7,757 nucleotides of DNA, taken from positions 1 through 7,757 of the forward strand of contig SKIU01000092.1 in the NCBI GenBank assembly GCA_007116275.1, written 5' to 3'. This document shows, piece by piece, positions 1 through 6,989 of the stretch. A model generated the notes under the pieces. That model did no database searches and was not told where the DNA came from. It was given only the letters and a program-made list of their open reading frames with translations. Made by a program: the position numbers and the translations under genes. Source of the stretch: a candidate division SR1 bacterium. GTDB taxonomy: Bacteria > Patescibacteriota > Gracilibacteria > Absconditabacterales > Absconditicoccaceae. The number at the start of each line of letters is the position of its first letter. Within the stretch, counting starts at the first letter, position 1.

Positions 1-1043
1 AATAAGCCAGACAAATACTGACGATCTTTTTTTGATAATACGCCAATAGTTATATCGCTAGCAAAACGCTGCACAAAAGCAGCAGCAAAACGCTTCGGTA
101 AAGGACTCTCAGCGAGTATAGTGCTAAGTCTCTTTTTGGGAGAACGCATACTCGCATCCAAGAAAAAGGTATTCCATACCGACGCATCCATATCCTGAAA
201 TGGTTGAAAATAAGCGGTAAGAGGATGTGTTTCATCCACAGTCTCAAATGCAGTATATGCAGCAAGCACAAATGTCGCTGGTCATGATATACCAAAGTGC
301 GTCAAAAGAACTGGGCCATGAGTATCTTTATCAGTACCATCACCAAGCCTAACACGAAGTACTGCATCAGCAAAACTTAAACCAGAGAGTTCATGCATCC
401 ATGCGTCTGTCGTCATGAAACTATTCAATGACGGTCCTAGGGGAGTGATACTATGCCCACAGGCAGCAGCAAACGAATAGCCATCACCAGTAGAACCAGT
501 ATGTGCATATGCATTCCCACCAGTCGTCAAAACAACAACATCAAAATCATAACTATCCTTAGCAGTATCCACTACAAATCCATCATTCTCAGGCGTAGCC
601 GAAGAATCCAGTTTAGTATAAGTTAATTTTTCTACCCCTTCTTTAAAATGAACAACAACTCAATATTCTGCAAAAATCTTCTCAAATACTCACACGACAT
701 CTTTCCCATTATTGGATATAGGAAATACGCGCATATCATCTTCTATCTTCAATGGTACTCCATGATCCTCAAACCACTTATAGACCTTTCTTGGTCCAAA
801 TACTGCCAATACATCTTTGATAAAGTCTGACCCACGAATATACTTATCCAAGAAGTCTTGTTTTTTATAGTAACCAGTAGTCACATTGCATCTCCCACCA
901 CCACTAATGAGCACCTTATTTCACAACAAACTATTTTTTTCAAAAACATGAAGCTCATAACTTCAGGGAGAAGCTTGTTCACAAATACTTGCCGCTGCCA
1001 TCATACCTGCAGCTCATCATCAAACTATCGCAATACGCTTCAA
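1..1043 (-). CDS. HI0933/YhiN-family FAD-dependent oxidoreductase (C-terminus cut by window edge)
   Basis: Predicted cytosolic flavoprotein of the HI0933-like (YhiN/BaiN) family; the physiological substrate is unknown for most members. Seen: 347 residues with no TAA or TAG. The N-terminus IAIVGGGAAG (residues 4-13) is the FAD-binding Rossmann loop, and its three consecutive glycines 8-10 are all TGA codons. The family signature SGGGRCN is at about 47-53. The second dinucleotide motif, VVLTTGGNAY with GSTGDGY, lies in the middle. THFGISGPA has its conserved glycine (residue 254) as TGA at 282-284. There are eight internal TGA codons in all. Start: TTG at 1041-1043 gives (M)KRIAIVGGG, exactly where family members begin; no in-frame ATG or Shine-Dalgarno motif lies near it. 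Family members are usually about 400 residues, so roughly 50-70 are missing off the left edge. It is divergent from the VTC gene. It uses TGG for all three tryptophans and has no CGA codon, unlike the plus-strand genes. Family sure; start moderately sure. Confidence 0.93.
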
Positions 1044-1080
1044 AATACAATAACATACAAAGGTAAAAATAGAGCAACTC

Positions 1081-1182
1081 CGTCATTCTGAGCGAAACCC
1101 GACTTATCGGGTGAAGTCGAAGAATCTTGGGATTATAGAATAAATTATTTTTATACTTCTCGTCCTCCGTCCTCGAAGTGAC
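1081..1182. repeat. MITE-like hairpin element with imperfect terminal inverted repeats
   Basis: Seen: the segment begins CGTCATTCTGAGCGAA and ends CTCGAAGTGAC. The outer ends, GTCATTCTGAG (1082-1092) and the reverse complement of 1172-1182, agree at 8 of 11 positions. Inside is a perfect 6-bp hairpin, ACCCGA-CTTA-TCGGGT (about 1097-1112), followed by AAGTCGAAGAATCTTGGG. 'GTCATTCTGAGCGAA...GAAGAATC' resembles short dispersed repeats common in many bacterial genomes (recalled, not searched). It lies in the divergent spacer between the flavoprotein and VTC genes and codes for nothing. The boundaries are approximate. Confidence 0.5.
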
Positions 1183-1263
1183 AAACATGAAAGCAAAAAT
1201 CCAATAGCTAAAGCATACTGTATATATTTCTCCATAAAATCCCAACTATTCGTCATCAAAAAT

Positions 1264-1292
1264 TTGACAAAAAAATCCTTCATACATATAAT
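1264..1292 (+). promoter_or_regulatory. Consensus sigma70-type promoter of the VTC gene
   Basis: Perfect -35 TTGACA (1264-1269), a 17-base spacer and a perfect -10 TATAAT (1287-1292). The predicted transcript starts near 1299, giving a leader of about 36 bases to the ATG at 1335. The 15 bases CAAAAATTTGACAAA (1257-1271) recur identically upstream of the PPK2 gene at 2773-2787. A match to consensus this complete suggests strong, factor-independent transcription. Confidence 0.85.
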
Positions 1293-1313
1293 AAATACTG
1301 AAATACATTTTAT
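1292..1313 (+). promoter_or_regulatory. 22-base leader motif shared with the PPK2 gene (copy 1)
   Basis: The 22 bases starting TAAATACTGAAA and ending CATTTTAT match 2828-2849, upstream of PPK2, at 19 of 22 positions without gaps. This copy runs from the last base of the -10 box into the predicted 5' leader and ends 21 bases before the VTC ATG. It could be an operator or an RNA leader element, or a remnant of duplication; its role is unknown. Confidence 0.55.
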
Positions 1314-1334
1314 CCCTAATTGATATACATACTA

Positions 1335-2180
1335 ATGAAAAACGATCTTATGAAAATCCTCAGCAATTTTCCAACTATCGACCTTGATCAACTCAATGCA
1401 AGTGCAAAATTTATGGAAAGAATAGAAAATAAATATATCGTCGATAGCCAACAGCTACAAGATTTTTTCAAAAAAGTACATAAAGATTACTATATCTTAC
1501 AAATAAAAGATAAGATTATTTTTTCATACCAAAACATGTATATGGATACCAATGACTATCATTTTTATCATGAACATGAAAAGAAAAAAAACAAAAGAAT
1601 AAAACTAAGAACCAGACAATACATGGATAGTGATATGGCATTCTTCGAATACAAACAAAGAGAATGAACACTCGTACGCAAGTTTAGATACCAATGTCCT
1701 ACAGAACATCACGGAAAGATGACCAATGATGCACACAAATTTTACGCACAACTTGTGAATGAGTTTAATGAAAAACATAATAAACATCTTGTTTCACCAT
1801 CAATTAGCACCCATTACCAAAGGATCACCCTCTGTAGTAAAAATAGTGATGAAAGAGTGACTATAGACTTCAATTTGGAGTTAGGAGACCTGAGAAACCC
1901 AAAAAACAAAAGCAAAACGTTTAAACACTTTGCCATTATAGAAAACAAATCATCACACAAAACAACAACTAGCCACAAAATATTGAGAGAAATGTGAATC
2001 CAAAAAGCTAAAAGTTGTAGCAAATACTGTTTAGGAGTATATTATTTCAACAAAGCAAAAACACGAAAAACCTTTGAACATACGATCAAACACATCGAAT
2101 CTATGCAGAAAACAGCGATCAAAAAACCAACAAAAAATGCAAAGAAATTAAGCACACTACAAATCCCTATGAATCACTAA
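1335..2180 (+). CDS. VTC-domain protein, predicted polyphosphate polymerase
   Basis: Predicted to polymerise polyphosphate from ATP like the yeast Vtc4 catalytic domain; bacterial VTC-domain proteins are assigned this role by homology. Seen: 281 residues, with TGA read as Gly at 1665 and 1995 and TAA stop at 2178-2180. RIENKY (about 29-34), KRIKLRTR (87-94), FFEYKQREG (103-111), VTIDFNLEL and an ENKS segment supply the alternating basic and acidic strands of the triphosphate-tunnel fold. SKYCLGVYY near the C-terminus is typical of bacterial VTC domains. No membrane segment or SPX domain is present, so it should be soluble. The tail is lysine-rich. Start: ATG 1335 follows the promoter well; ATG 1350 is an alternative, and TTG 1320 is less likely. 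One CGA codon (2064) gives Trp by the reading used here, at a position I cannot test. Its 3' end overlaps the convergent CYTH gene. Confidence 0.85.
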
Positions 2181-2697
2181 TCATTTGCTTTTCTTGATAA
2201 TACTGCATCAATCATCTACTCCCCACAGTAAGCTGTACATGATTTTCAAGTTGAAGTTTTTCTACCCAAGAAAAAATAGTATCAGTTTGTAGCGCCTCTA
2301 TTTCCAAGAGAGGAGGGATGCTGCGATACATATCCATATCAAAACACACACCCTCATGCGAAAATGATATTCTCTTTTTTTCTTTATGACGATATGGCAT
2401 CAAACCAAATCATAATAGAACAAACAAAACAAACACTATATCAGCAATAATAAATTCGTTCTCTACCATAAGTTTAGTATTACCACCTTTCTTTTTCTGT
2501 TTAAATGCCAAAATACAGACAGATCATTGAAATCTCAATCTCACCGAATATTTTTTACTATCAAGTAGTTTATCAAAAGTATCAAAATATATATCATATA
2601 TATAACCATCAAAAGTTTGAGTTGCACCATGTTGCACAAGAAGATTTGTAATCACCAATGGATCAACATCTATTACCTTCAATTCTCTTTCTAGCAT
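2167..2697 (-). CDS. CYTH-domain triphosphate tunnel metalloenzyme
   Basis: The CYTH family includes class IV adenylate cyclase, thiamine triphosphatase and inorganic tripolyphosphatases. All bind triphosphate and divalent metal in a beta-barrel tunnel, like the VTC fold. Seen: 176 residues, TAG stop at 2167-2169, TGA read as Gly at 2524, 2410 and 2212. The ExExK metal/phosphate signature is ERELK at residues 3-7. IYDIYFDT, SVRLRF (arginines 53 and 55), FKQKKK, KKRISF, FDMDMY and LLEIEAL follow in the family order. ATG at 2695-2697 places ExExK at the extreme N-terminus, as expected. No Shine-Dalgarno sequence precedes it. The last 14 bases overlap the end of the VTC gene. The length suits a stand-alone CYTH protein. 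Substrate cannot be decided from sequence; the flanking VTC and PPK2 genes point to tri- or polyphosphate. No CGA codon; the one Trp is TGG. Confidence 0.88.
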
Positions 2698-2774
2698 AAT
2701 ATAATGACAATATAAAACAGATCTCAACAGACACTAATCATAAGCAACAATAAGTCGAGAGTATTTACACAACA

Positions 2775-2806
2775 AAAATTTGACAAATTTTGGTAAATTG
2801 TATAAT
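2775..2806 (+). promoter_or_regulatory. Probable PPK2 promoter with overlapping palindrome
   Basis: TTGACA (2780-2785) is followed after only 15 bases by TATAAT (2801-2806). Both boxes match consensus but the spacing is short; TAATAT at 2803-2808 would give 17. The -35 box lies inside a perfect inverted repeat, AAAATTT-GAC-AAATTTT (2775-2791), that the VTC promoter lacks. It could be an operator, or simply AT-rich chance. The whole CYTH-PPK2 divergent spacer is 2698-2865; I found no convincing promoter for the CYTH side. Confidence 0.6.
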
Positions 2807-2827
2807 ATTAGAGTATAAAAACAATAG

Positions 2828-2849
2828 TAAATACCGAAAATCATTTTAT
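2828..2849 (+). promoter_or_regulatory. 22-base leader motif shared with the VTC gene (copy 2)
   Basis: The segment starts TAAATACCGAAA and ends CATTTTAT. It matches 1292-1313 at 19 of 22 positions and ends 16 bases before the PPK2 ATG, against 21 bases at VTC. It lies 20 bases further from its TTGACA box than copy 1 does, close to two helical turns. Confidence 0.55.
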
Positions 2850-2865
2850 ACACTAAGAAAAACAC

Positions 2866-3741
2866 ATGAAATTAGATAAAATACCCACCACAGTACCCAA
2901 ATGAATCAAGAAAAAGAAAATCAAAAAAGAAACAAAAAAACTCATACGTAGGATGAGAGATCTACAACAAATTATGTTTGCACAAAATAAATACAGTATG
3001 CTCATTATTTTCCAATGAATGGACGCATCAGGAAAAGACAATGCGATCAAAAATGTATTTAGTGGGCTCAATCCTTTAGGATGTAATGCTACACCATTTG
3101 CAAAACCCACAGAAGAGGAGTATGCTCATGATTTTCTATGGAGAATACACGAACATGCACCAGCAAGAGGTATGGTACAGATATTTAACCGTTCCTATTA
3201 CGAAGATATTCTCGTACCAACAGTCCAAAAAACACACAATACCAAAAAAATAAAAGCAAGATACGATGATGTTAATAATTTTGAGAAGTTACTAGGAGAC
3301 AATGATACTGTTATTATCAAATTCTTTCTCCACATCGGGCAAGAAAGACAGGAAGAAAAGATAAGAGAAAGATTAGTCCTCAAACGTAAATTTTGGAAGT
3401 TCGATCCATCTGACATCCAAGCCCGCCAAAATCGATCTGAGTACCAAAAAGTATACGAATCAATATTTGAAAAATGTACACTCACTCCACGACATATAGT
3501 ACCTGCCGACAAAAATTGGTACAAAAACTATATTGTTGCCAAGACTATTGTGGATGCCTTTGAAAAGAAAATGAAACTAGAACGACCCGATATTGAAGAA
3601 GAGGAAGAAATTTATCAAAAACTCTATACTGGGAAGAATAAGCACAAAGAACTTGTAACATTATCAGCCAAACAAATAGAGCAGTTAAATAAAAAAATGA
3701 AAGAGAAAGAAGAAAAAAAGAAAAAACATAAAAAGAAATAA
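2866..3741 (+). CDS. Polyphosphate kinase 2 (PPK2) family, class III-like
   Basis: Transfers phosphate between polyphosphate and nucleotides, typically making ADP/ATP from AMP/ADP in the class III-like subgroup; cytosolic. Seen: 291 residues. Walker A GMDASGKD is at 51-58, its first glycine encoded by TGA (3016). HDFLWRIHEHAP is around 88-99. FNRSYYEDIL (107-116) is the form of the second motif typical of class III rather than the DRSWYNR form. KFWKFDP (about 175-181) and IVPADKNW follow. Two CGA codons fall on family tryptophans: W190 (RQN-W-SEY) and W209 (LTP-W-HIVPAD); a third is at 3583. The ATG at 2866 gives a basic N-terminus before the kinase core. The C-terminus is unusual: five glutamates at about 244-248, then a tail of the last 16 residues that is almost only Lys and Glu. 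Transcription probably ends at the hairpin just downstream. Family very sure; nucleotide preference inferred. Confidence 0.95.
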
Positions 3742-3759
3742 CAAAGACCATATGCAACC

Positions 3760-3793
3760 AAAAAATATTTCGATATAATCGAAATATTTTTTT
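3760..3793 (+). terminator. Rho-independent-type terminator after PPK2
   Basis: A perfect 15-bp inverted repeat (3760-3774 with 3778-3792) with a 3-base ATA loop, running into seven T residues (3787-3793). It starts 18 bases after the PPK2 stop. The stem is very AT-rich, with only two GC pairs, but long. Because it is nearly symmetric it could act on both strands. Confidence 0.75.
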
Positions 3794-3822
3794 ATATCTT
3801 GCAACAAATATATTTTTCCCTA

Positions 3823-3851
3823 TTGTGAAAATATATCTTTTATTCTATAAT
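3823..3851 (+). promoter_or_regulatory. Promoter of the HAD hydrolase gene, near-leaderless mRNA
   Basis: TTGTGA (3823-3828, 4 of 6 matches), a 17-base spacer, then perfect TATAAT (3846-3851). Transcription would start near 3858, only about 5 bases before the ATG at 3864. This supports that ATG over the upstream GTG at 3825, which would lie inside the promoter. Confidence 0.65.
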
Positions 3852-3863
3852 ATATCATTTTTG

Positions 3864-4466
3864 ATGATAAAAGCAGTCATCTTTGATCGACATGGAGTAT
3901 TTGATAAAGTAACTAGGCAATCAATGAGAGAAAAAATTGCATCATACACAGAGCACAAAGATGCAGATGACGTAAAAGATTTACTCAAAAAACCACGACT
4001 ACAATATGATGCAGGAATTTTGAAATCAAGCGATTTCTGGGGAATTGTACAAGAAATATTAAAAATCAGTCCAGAACAGACAAAATCTTGTAAAGACTAC
4101 TTACTCACAATACAACCCATACAAGAACTTCGAGATATTATACCAATATTAGCCAAGTCATACACTCTAGGGATATTGTCAGATTGCCCACCAGACAAAA
4201 AAGAAATCATCTGTAAACAATACCAAGATATAAAACTATTTCCTTACATATTTCGATCATGTGATTACAGTAAGACCAAATCACAATGAGCAGAATTTTT
4301 TGAAATCATGTATATGTATCTACATGAAAACGACATCATCCAAAAACCAGAACAGATTCTTTTCGTTGATGATACGTTAAGTAATGTAAAACAAGCACAA
4401 GAACTATGAATAATGGCTTGTCATTTCCAAAACATCAATGATCTCAAAAAATTTATCCATCGATAA
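3864..4466 (+). CDS. HAD-superfamily hydrolase with atypical DWHG motif
   Basis: Predicted phosphatase-like enzyme of the haloacid dehalogenase superfamily, subfamily I type; substrate unknown. Seen: 200 residues starting MIKAVIFD, the usual family start. Motif I is D8-W9-H10-G11, with W9 a CGA codon (3888). The nucleophile Asp8 is kept, but the usual second Asp, the general acid/base, is His10. Motif II is LGILSD (Ser106), motif III Lys is probably K139, and motif IV is FVDDT (Asp169, Asp170). TGA codons at 4287 and 4407 read as Gly; the second gives QELGI, where the family has a conserved glycine. Five CGA codons are present; IF[W]SCD and the final IH[W] before TAA are plausible but not diagnostic tryptophans. 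It has its own promoter and stands between two dispersed elements and the terminator, so it is probably a single-gene unit. A shift away from phosphatase chemistry is possible. Confidence 0.88.
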
Positions 4467-4473
4467 TAACAAT

Positions 4474-4513
4474 CGTCATTGCGAAGAGGAGCTACGCGAC
4501 GACGCGGCAATCC
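4474..4513. repeat. GC-rich dispersed-repeat-like hairpin element
   Basis: Forty bases beginning CGTCATTGCGAAGAGG and ending CGGCAATCC. They contain 25 G or C, in strong contrast to the AT-rich surroundings. ATTGC (4478-4482) and GCAAT (4507-4511) are inverted copies, and CGCG-ACGA-CGCG (4495-4506) forms an inner hairpin. 'GTCATTGCGA...GCAATCC' resembles widespread short bacterial dispersed repeats (recalled). It sits in the 112-base spacer between the HAD and isomerase genes. I see no clear promoter in the rest of that spacer. Confidence 0.5.
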
Positions 4514-4578
4514 AGGATTATATAAAATCGAAAATCTAATTACTAAAGGCTAATATTTATCACTCACCCATATAGCAC

Positions 4579-5559
4579 ATGCTAAACCTTATAAACCAAT
4601 TCCCATCACAACTCGAAAAAGCAATACAAATAGGAGAACAAATAAAATTAACACAAGCAAAAAAACCCATAACCAAAGTATGTATAGCATGACTATGATG
4701 ATCATGAATAGGTGCAAGTTTAGTTCGCGATTATATATATACACACTTTTCTACAATCATAGAGGTAAGCAAAGATTATAATATACCAAAGCGAGTTGAT
4801 AGCTACACTCTTGTTATTATCAATTCATACTCAGGAAATACAGAAGAAACCATATCAGCTATGCATCAGGCATTAGAAAAAGACGCCAAGATAGTGGCCA
4901 TCAGCTCTTGAGGAAAAATACAAAAAATAGCCAAAGAAAATAACTGCAATCACATACAAGTACCTACCTGATTTCCACCGAGAGCAGCACTGGCATACTC
5001 CTTAGTACAGCAACTGTACATACTACTATTTTTTGGATTGATCAATGAAGACTTCAAGCAAGAACTCACCACAAGCATAGCACAACTCAAGAAAAACCAA
5101 AACACTATCAAAGAAAACGCCAGAGAATGAGCAAAACAAATACACAACACACATCCTATTATATATATAGCAGGTGATAAAGAAGCAGTAGCAATCCGCT
5201 TCCGTCAACAACTCAATGAAAACGCTAAGATTCTCTGTCATCATCATGTTATACCAGAGATGAACCACAACGAACTTGTCGGTCGAGCATGAGCAAACCC
5301 AAATCACAGCGTATTACGAATCCAAACAGCATATGATCATCATAAAGTAATACAACGTATGCAGATAAACAAAGATATCATCAAATCATATACCGACAAA
5401 CAATATGATATTATTGCCGAAGGAAATAGTTATCGAGAACAGATCTTATATCTTATCCACTTCACCGATTACATTAGTGTTTATCTAGCAAAAGAAAGAA
5501 AAGTTGACCCTACCGAAGTCAAAGTCATTGATTACCTCAAAAAATCTCTAGGAAAATAA
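4579..5559 (+). CDS. Bifunctional phosphoglucose/phosphomannose isomerase (SIS domains)
   Basis: Interconverts glucose-6-P or mannose-6-P with fructose-6-P, linking glycolysis and sugar-nucleotide supply; cytosolic. Seen: 326 residues, eight TGA codons read as Gly. GLGGSGIG (38-45) is the first SIS loop, with four of its glycines as TGA (4690, 4696, 4699, 4705). SYSGNTEE (83-90) binds the sugar phosphate. PTGFPPRAAL (129-138) marks this subfamily. EMNHNELVGW (227-236) is the C-terminal-domain signature expected to carry the catalytic Glu and His. Four CGA codons occur and no TGG at all. Two CGA fall where homologues have Trp: W72 (IPK-W-V) and W236 (ELVG-W). Residues from about 300 end in YLAKERKVDP and LKKSL, the usual family C-terminus, with TAA stop. 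ATG 4579 has no Shine-Dalgarno. It is the first gene of an apparent four-gene operon; 53 bases separate it from the next gene. Family very sure; substrate range inferred. Confidence 0.94.
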
Positions 5560-5612
5560 TACTACAAATGCCAATAAGTAATACCATAAACATTTAATTA
5601 ATATCATAACCG

Positions 5613-6263
5613 ATGAAAATCATTATTTTTGGGGATAGTATAACATACGGAAAACGAGATCCAGACGGATGACGAGTACATCATTTAAGAATGCGTATTG
5701 ATACAGAACACAATATACCCAAACAAGAAAACATACAAGTATACAATTTATGAATACCCTGAGAACTATCCATAACCATGCTAAAAAGATTTGAAAATGA
5801 ATTAATCAGAAGAATAGAAGTAAAGGAATGAAAACAAGAAAAATCTATTGTAATCATTGCTGTATGAATCAATGATGCCAATGGATCCAACCGAGTCTCT
5901 GACCAAAAAACAGATACGAAAATATTCCAAAAAAACATACAAACACTTATCAAAGAAGCCAAAAAATATACAAATCAGATATCCATCCTTGGATTAACGC
6001 CGATAAATGAAGAAAAATTACACGCAAGACGAAGCGAACACAAAATAGGATCATTTCTCAATACAGATATTTCTCACTATAATGATCTCATACAAGAAGT
6101 AACACAAAGCCAAGAAGTTCCGTTTATTGATATATTCTCATCACTCATAAAAGATAAATGATTTATGAATGATATGACAGACGGGATACATCCATGATCC
6201 TTATGACACCAAAAACTCTACACAACAATAAACCAACATATAGTAGACACATATAACATATAA
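5613..6263 (+). CDS. SGNH/GDSL-family hydrolase
   Basis: Predicted esterase or lipase acting on a lipid or carbohydrate ester; the exact substrate is unknown. Seen: 216 residues with eight TGA (Gly) and four CGA codons, and no TGG. Block I FGDSITYG puts the catalytic Ser at residue 9. Block II is YNLGIPGE, with both glycines as TGA (5751, 5760). Block III VGIND (84-88) supplies the oxyanion Gly85 (TGA 5865) and Asn87. Block V DGIHPGSLGH gives the catalytic Asp190 and His193. CGA at 5655 and 5673 gives GK-W-DPDGG-W-V; the second is the GGWV tryptophan common in these enzymes. No signal peptide or membrane segment is visible, so it should be cytosolic. It starts 53 bases after the isomerase and ends 39 bases before the transporter, on the same strand. 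Under the standard code it would be shattered into pieces. Confidence 0.92.
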
Positions 6264-6302
6264 AGAGATAATACCACGATTTAGAAATTACTATTGACAA
6301 TT

Positions 6303-6989
6303 ATGTCCTCCAAAAATTACAAATACCTTCTTCCTATCACTGCGTTTTTTATCACCATTCTTTTGGTATCAAACATTACCTCAACTAAAATTGTAGACCT
6401 CAGTTTCCGGTGAATACCAATTATCTTTGATGGAGGAACATTATTATTCCCGCTCAGTTACATATTTGGAGATATACTTACCGAAGTATACGGTTATAAA
6501 CAATCCAGAAAGGTAATTCGACTCTGATTTGCATCAGCAGCCGTGATGTCGTTGTGTATTATGACTATCGGAGCACTGCCGGCGGCAAGCGACCGACCAT
6601 TTCAAGCAGATTATATGAATATTCTCTGATATACACCTAGAATCGTAATAGCGAGTCTCATTGCATATCGAGCAGGAGAATTTTCCAATTCATTTGTTCT
6701 CGCAAAGATGAAAATATGGACAAAAGGAAAACTCTTTGGTGTGAGAGCCATCGGATCGACAGTCGTAGGGCAGGGGATAGATACAATGCTATTTGTATTA
6801 ATTGCATTTGCAGGTTCTCTACCACGAGCGATTATCCGAACTATTGTAATAACAAACTATATATTTAAACTACTTATAGAGGTTATATTACTCCCTATAA
6901 CCTATCGCATCGTCCAGTACCTCAAGAAAACAGAACACGAAGACTACTACGATACTGAAACCAATTTTAATCCATTTCTGATAAAATAA
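6303..6989 (+). CDS. Queuosine precursor transporter, YhhQ/QPT (VUT_1) family
   Basis: Integral membrane protein that imports a queuosine precursor (preQ0 or preQ1) for tRNA modification. Seen: 228 residues, largely hydrophobic, with about six membrane-spanning stretches (roughly 8-24, 46-62, 70-92, 115-132, 160-180, 182-202). Family hallmarks: LFPLSYIFGDILTEVYGYK, LAKMKIWTKGK, IGSTVVGQGIDT, and the C-terminal DTETNFNPF. TGA is Gly at 6411, 6525 and 6627. There are five CGA codons. Those at 6519 (VI-W-LGF) and 6594 (D-W-P) match tryptophans I recall for the family; 6669, 6825 and 6837 (LP-W-A, I-W-T) are plausible membrane-interface tryptophans. The only in-frame CGG of the window (6408) is here. 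ATG 6303 has no Shine-Dalgarno. The stop overlaps the next start as TAATG, so the two are almost certainly co-transcribed and translationally coupled. A minimal genome would use this to salvage rather than synthesise queuosine. Confidence 0.93.

Noticed and set aside
282..914. Separate short genes or a decayed pseudogene in the flavoprotein region
   Set aside because: Every in-frame break is TGA, with no TAA or TAG and no frameshift, and the glycine reading restores family motifs. The same holds for the broken pieces at 1320-1997, 5359-5559, 6708-6989 and 7232-7417.
1132..1137. Minus-strand TATAAT as the flavoprotein promoter
   Set aside because: No acceptable -35 box lies 16-18 bases upstream (AGAAGT at best), so it is not listed as a feature.
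1183..1250. Small gene starting at the ATG near 1187
   Set aside because: The frame reads only a few codons to TAG; no support.
3825..3863. GTG at 3825 as start of the HAD gene
   Set aside because: The extension has no family match and lies inside the predicted promoter; ATG 3864 gives the usual MIKAVIFD start.
4690..4707. UGA as selenocysteine
   Set aside because: UGA is far too frequent, sits at invariant glycine positions, and no SECIS-like hairpin follows the codons.
6294..6299. TTGACA just before the transporter gene as an internal promoter
   Set aside because: It ends 4 bases before the ATG, and there is no -10 box at the right distance downstream.
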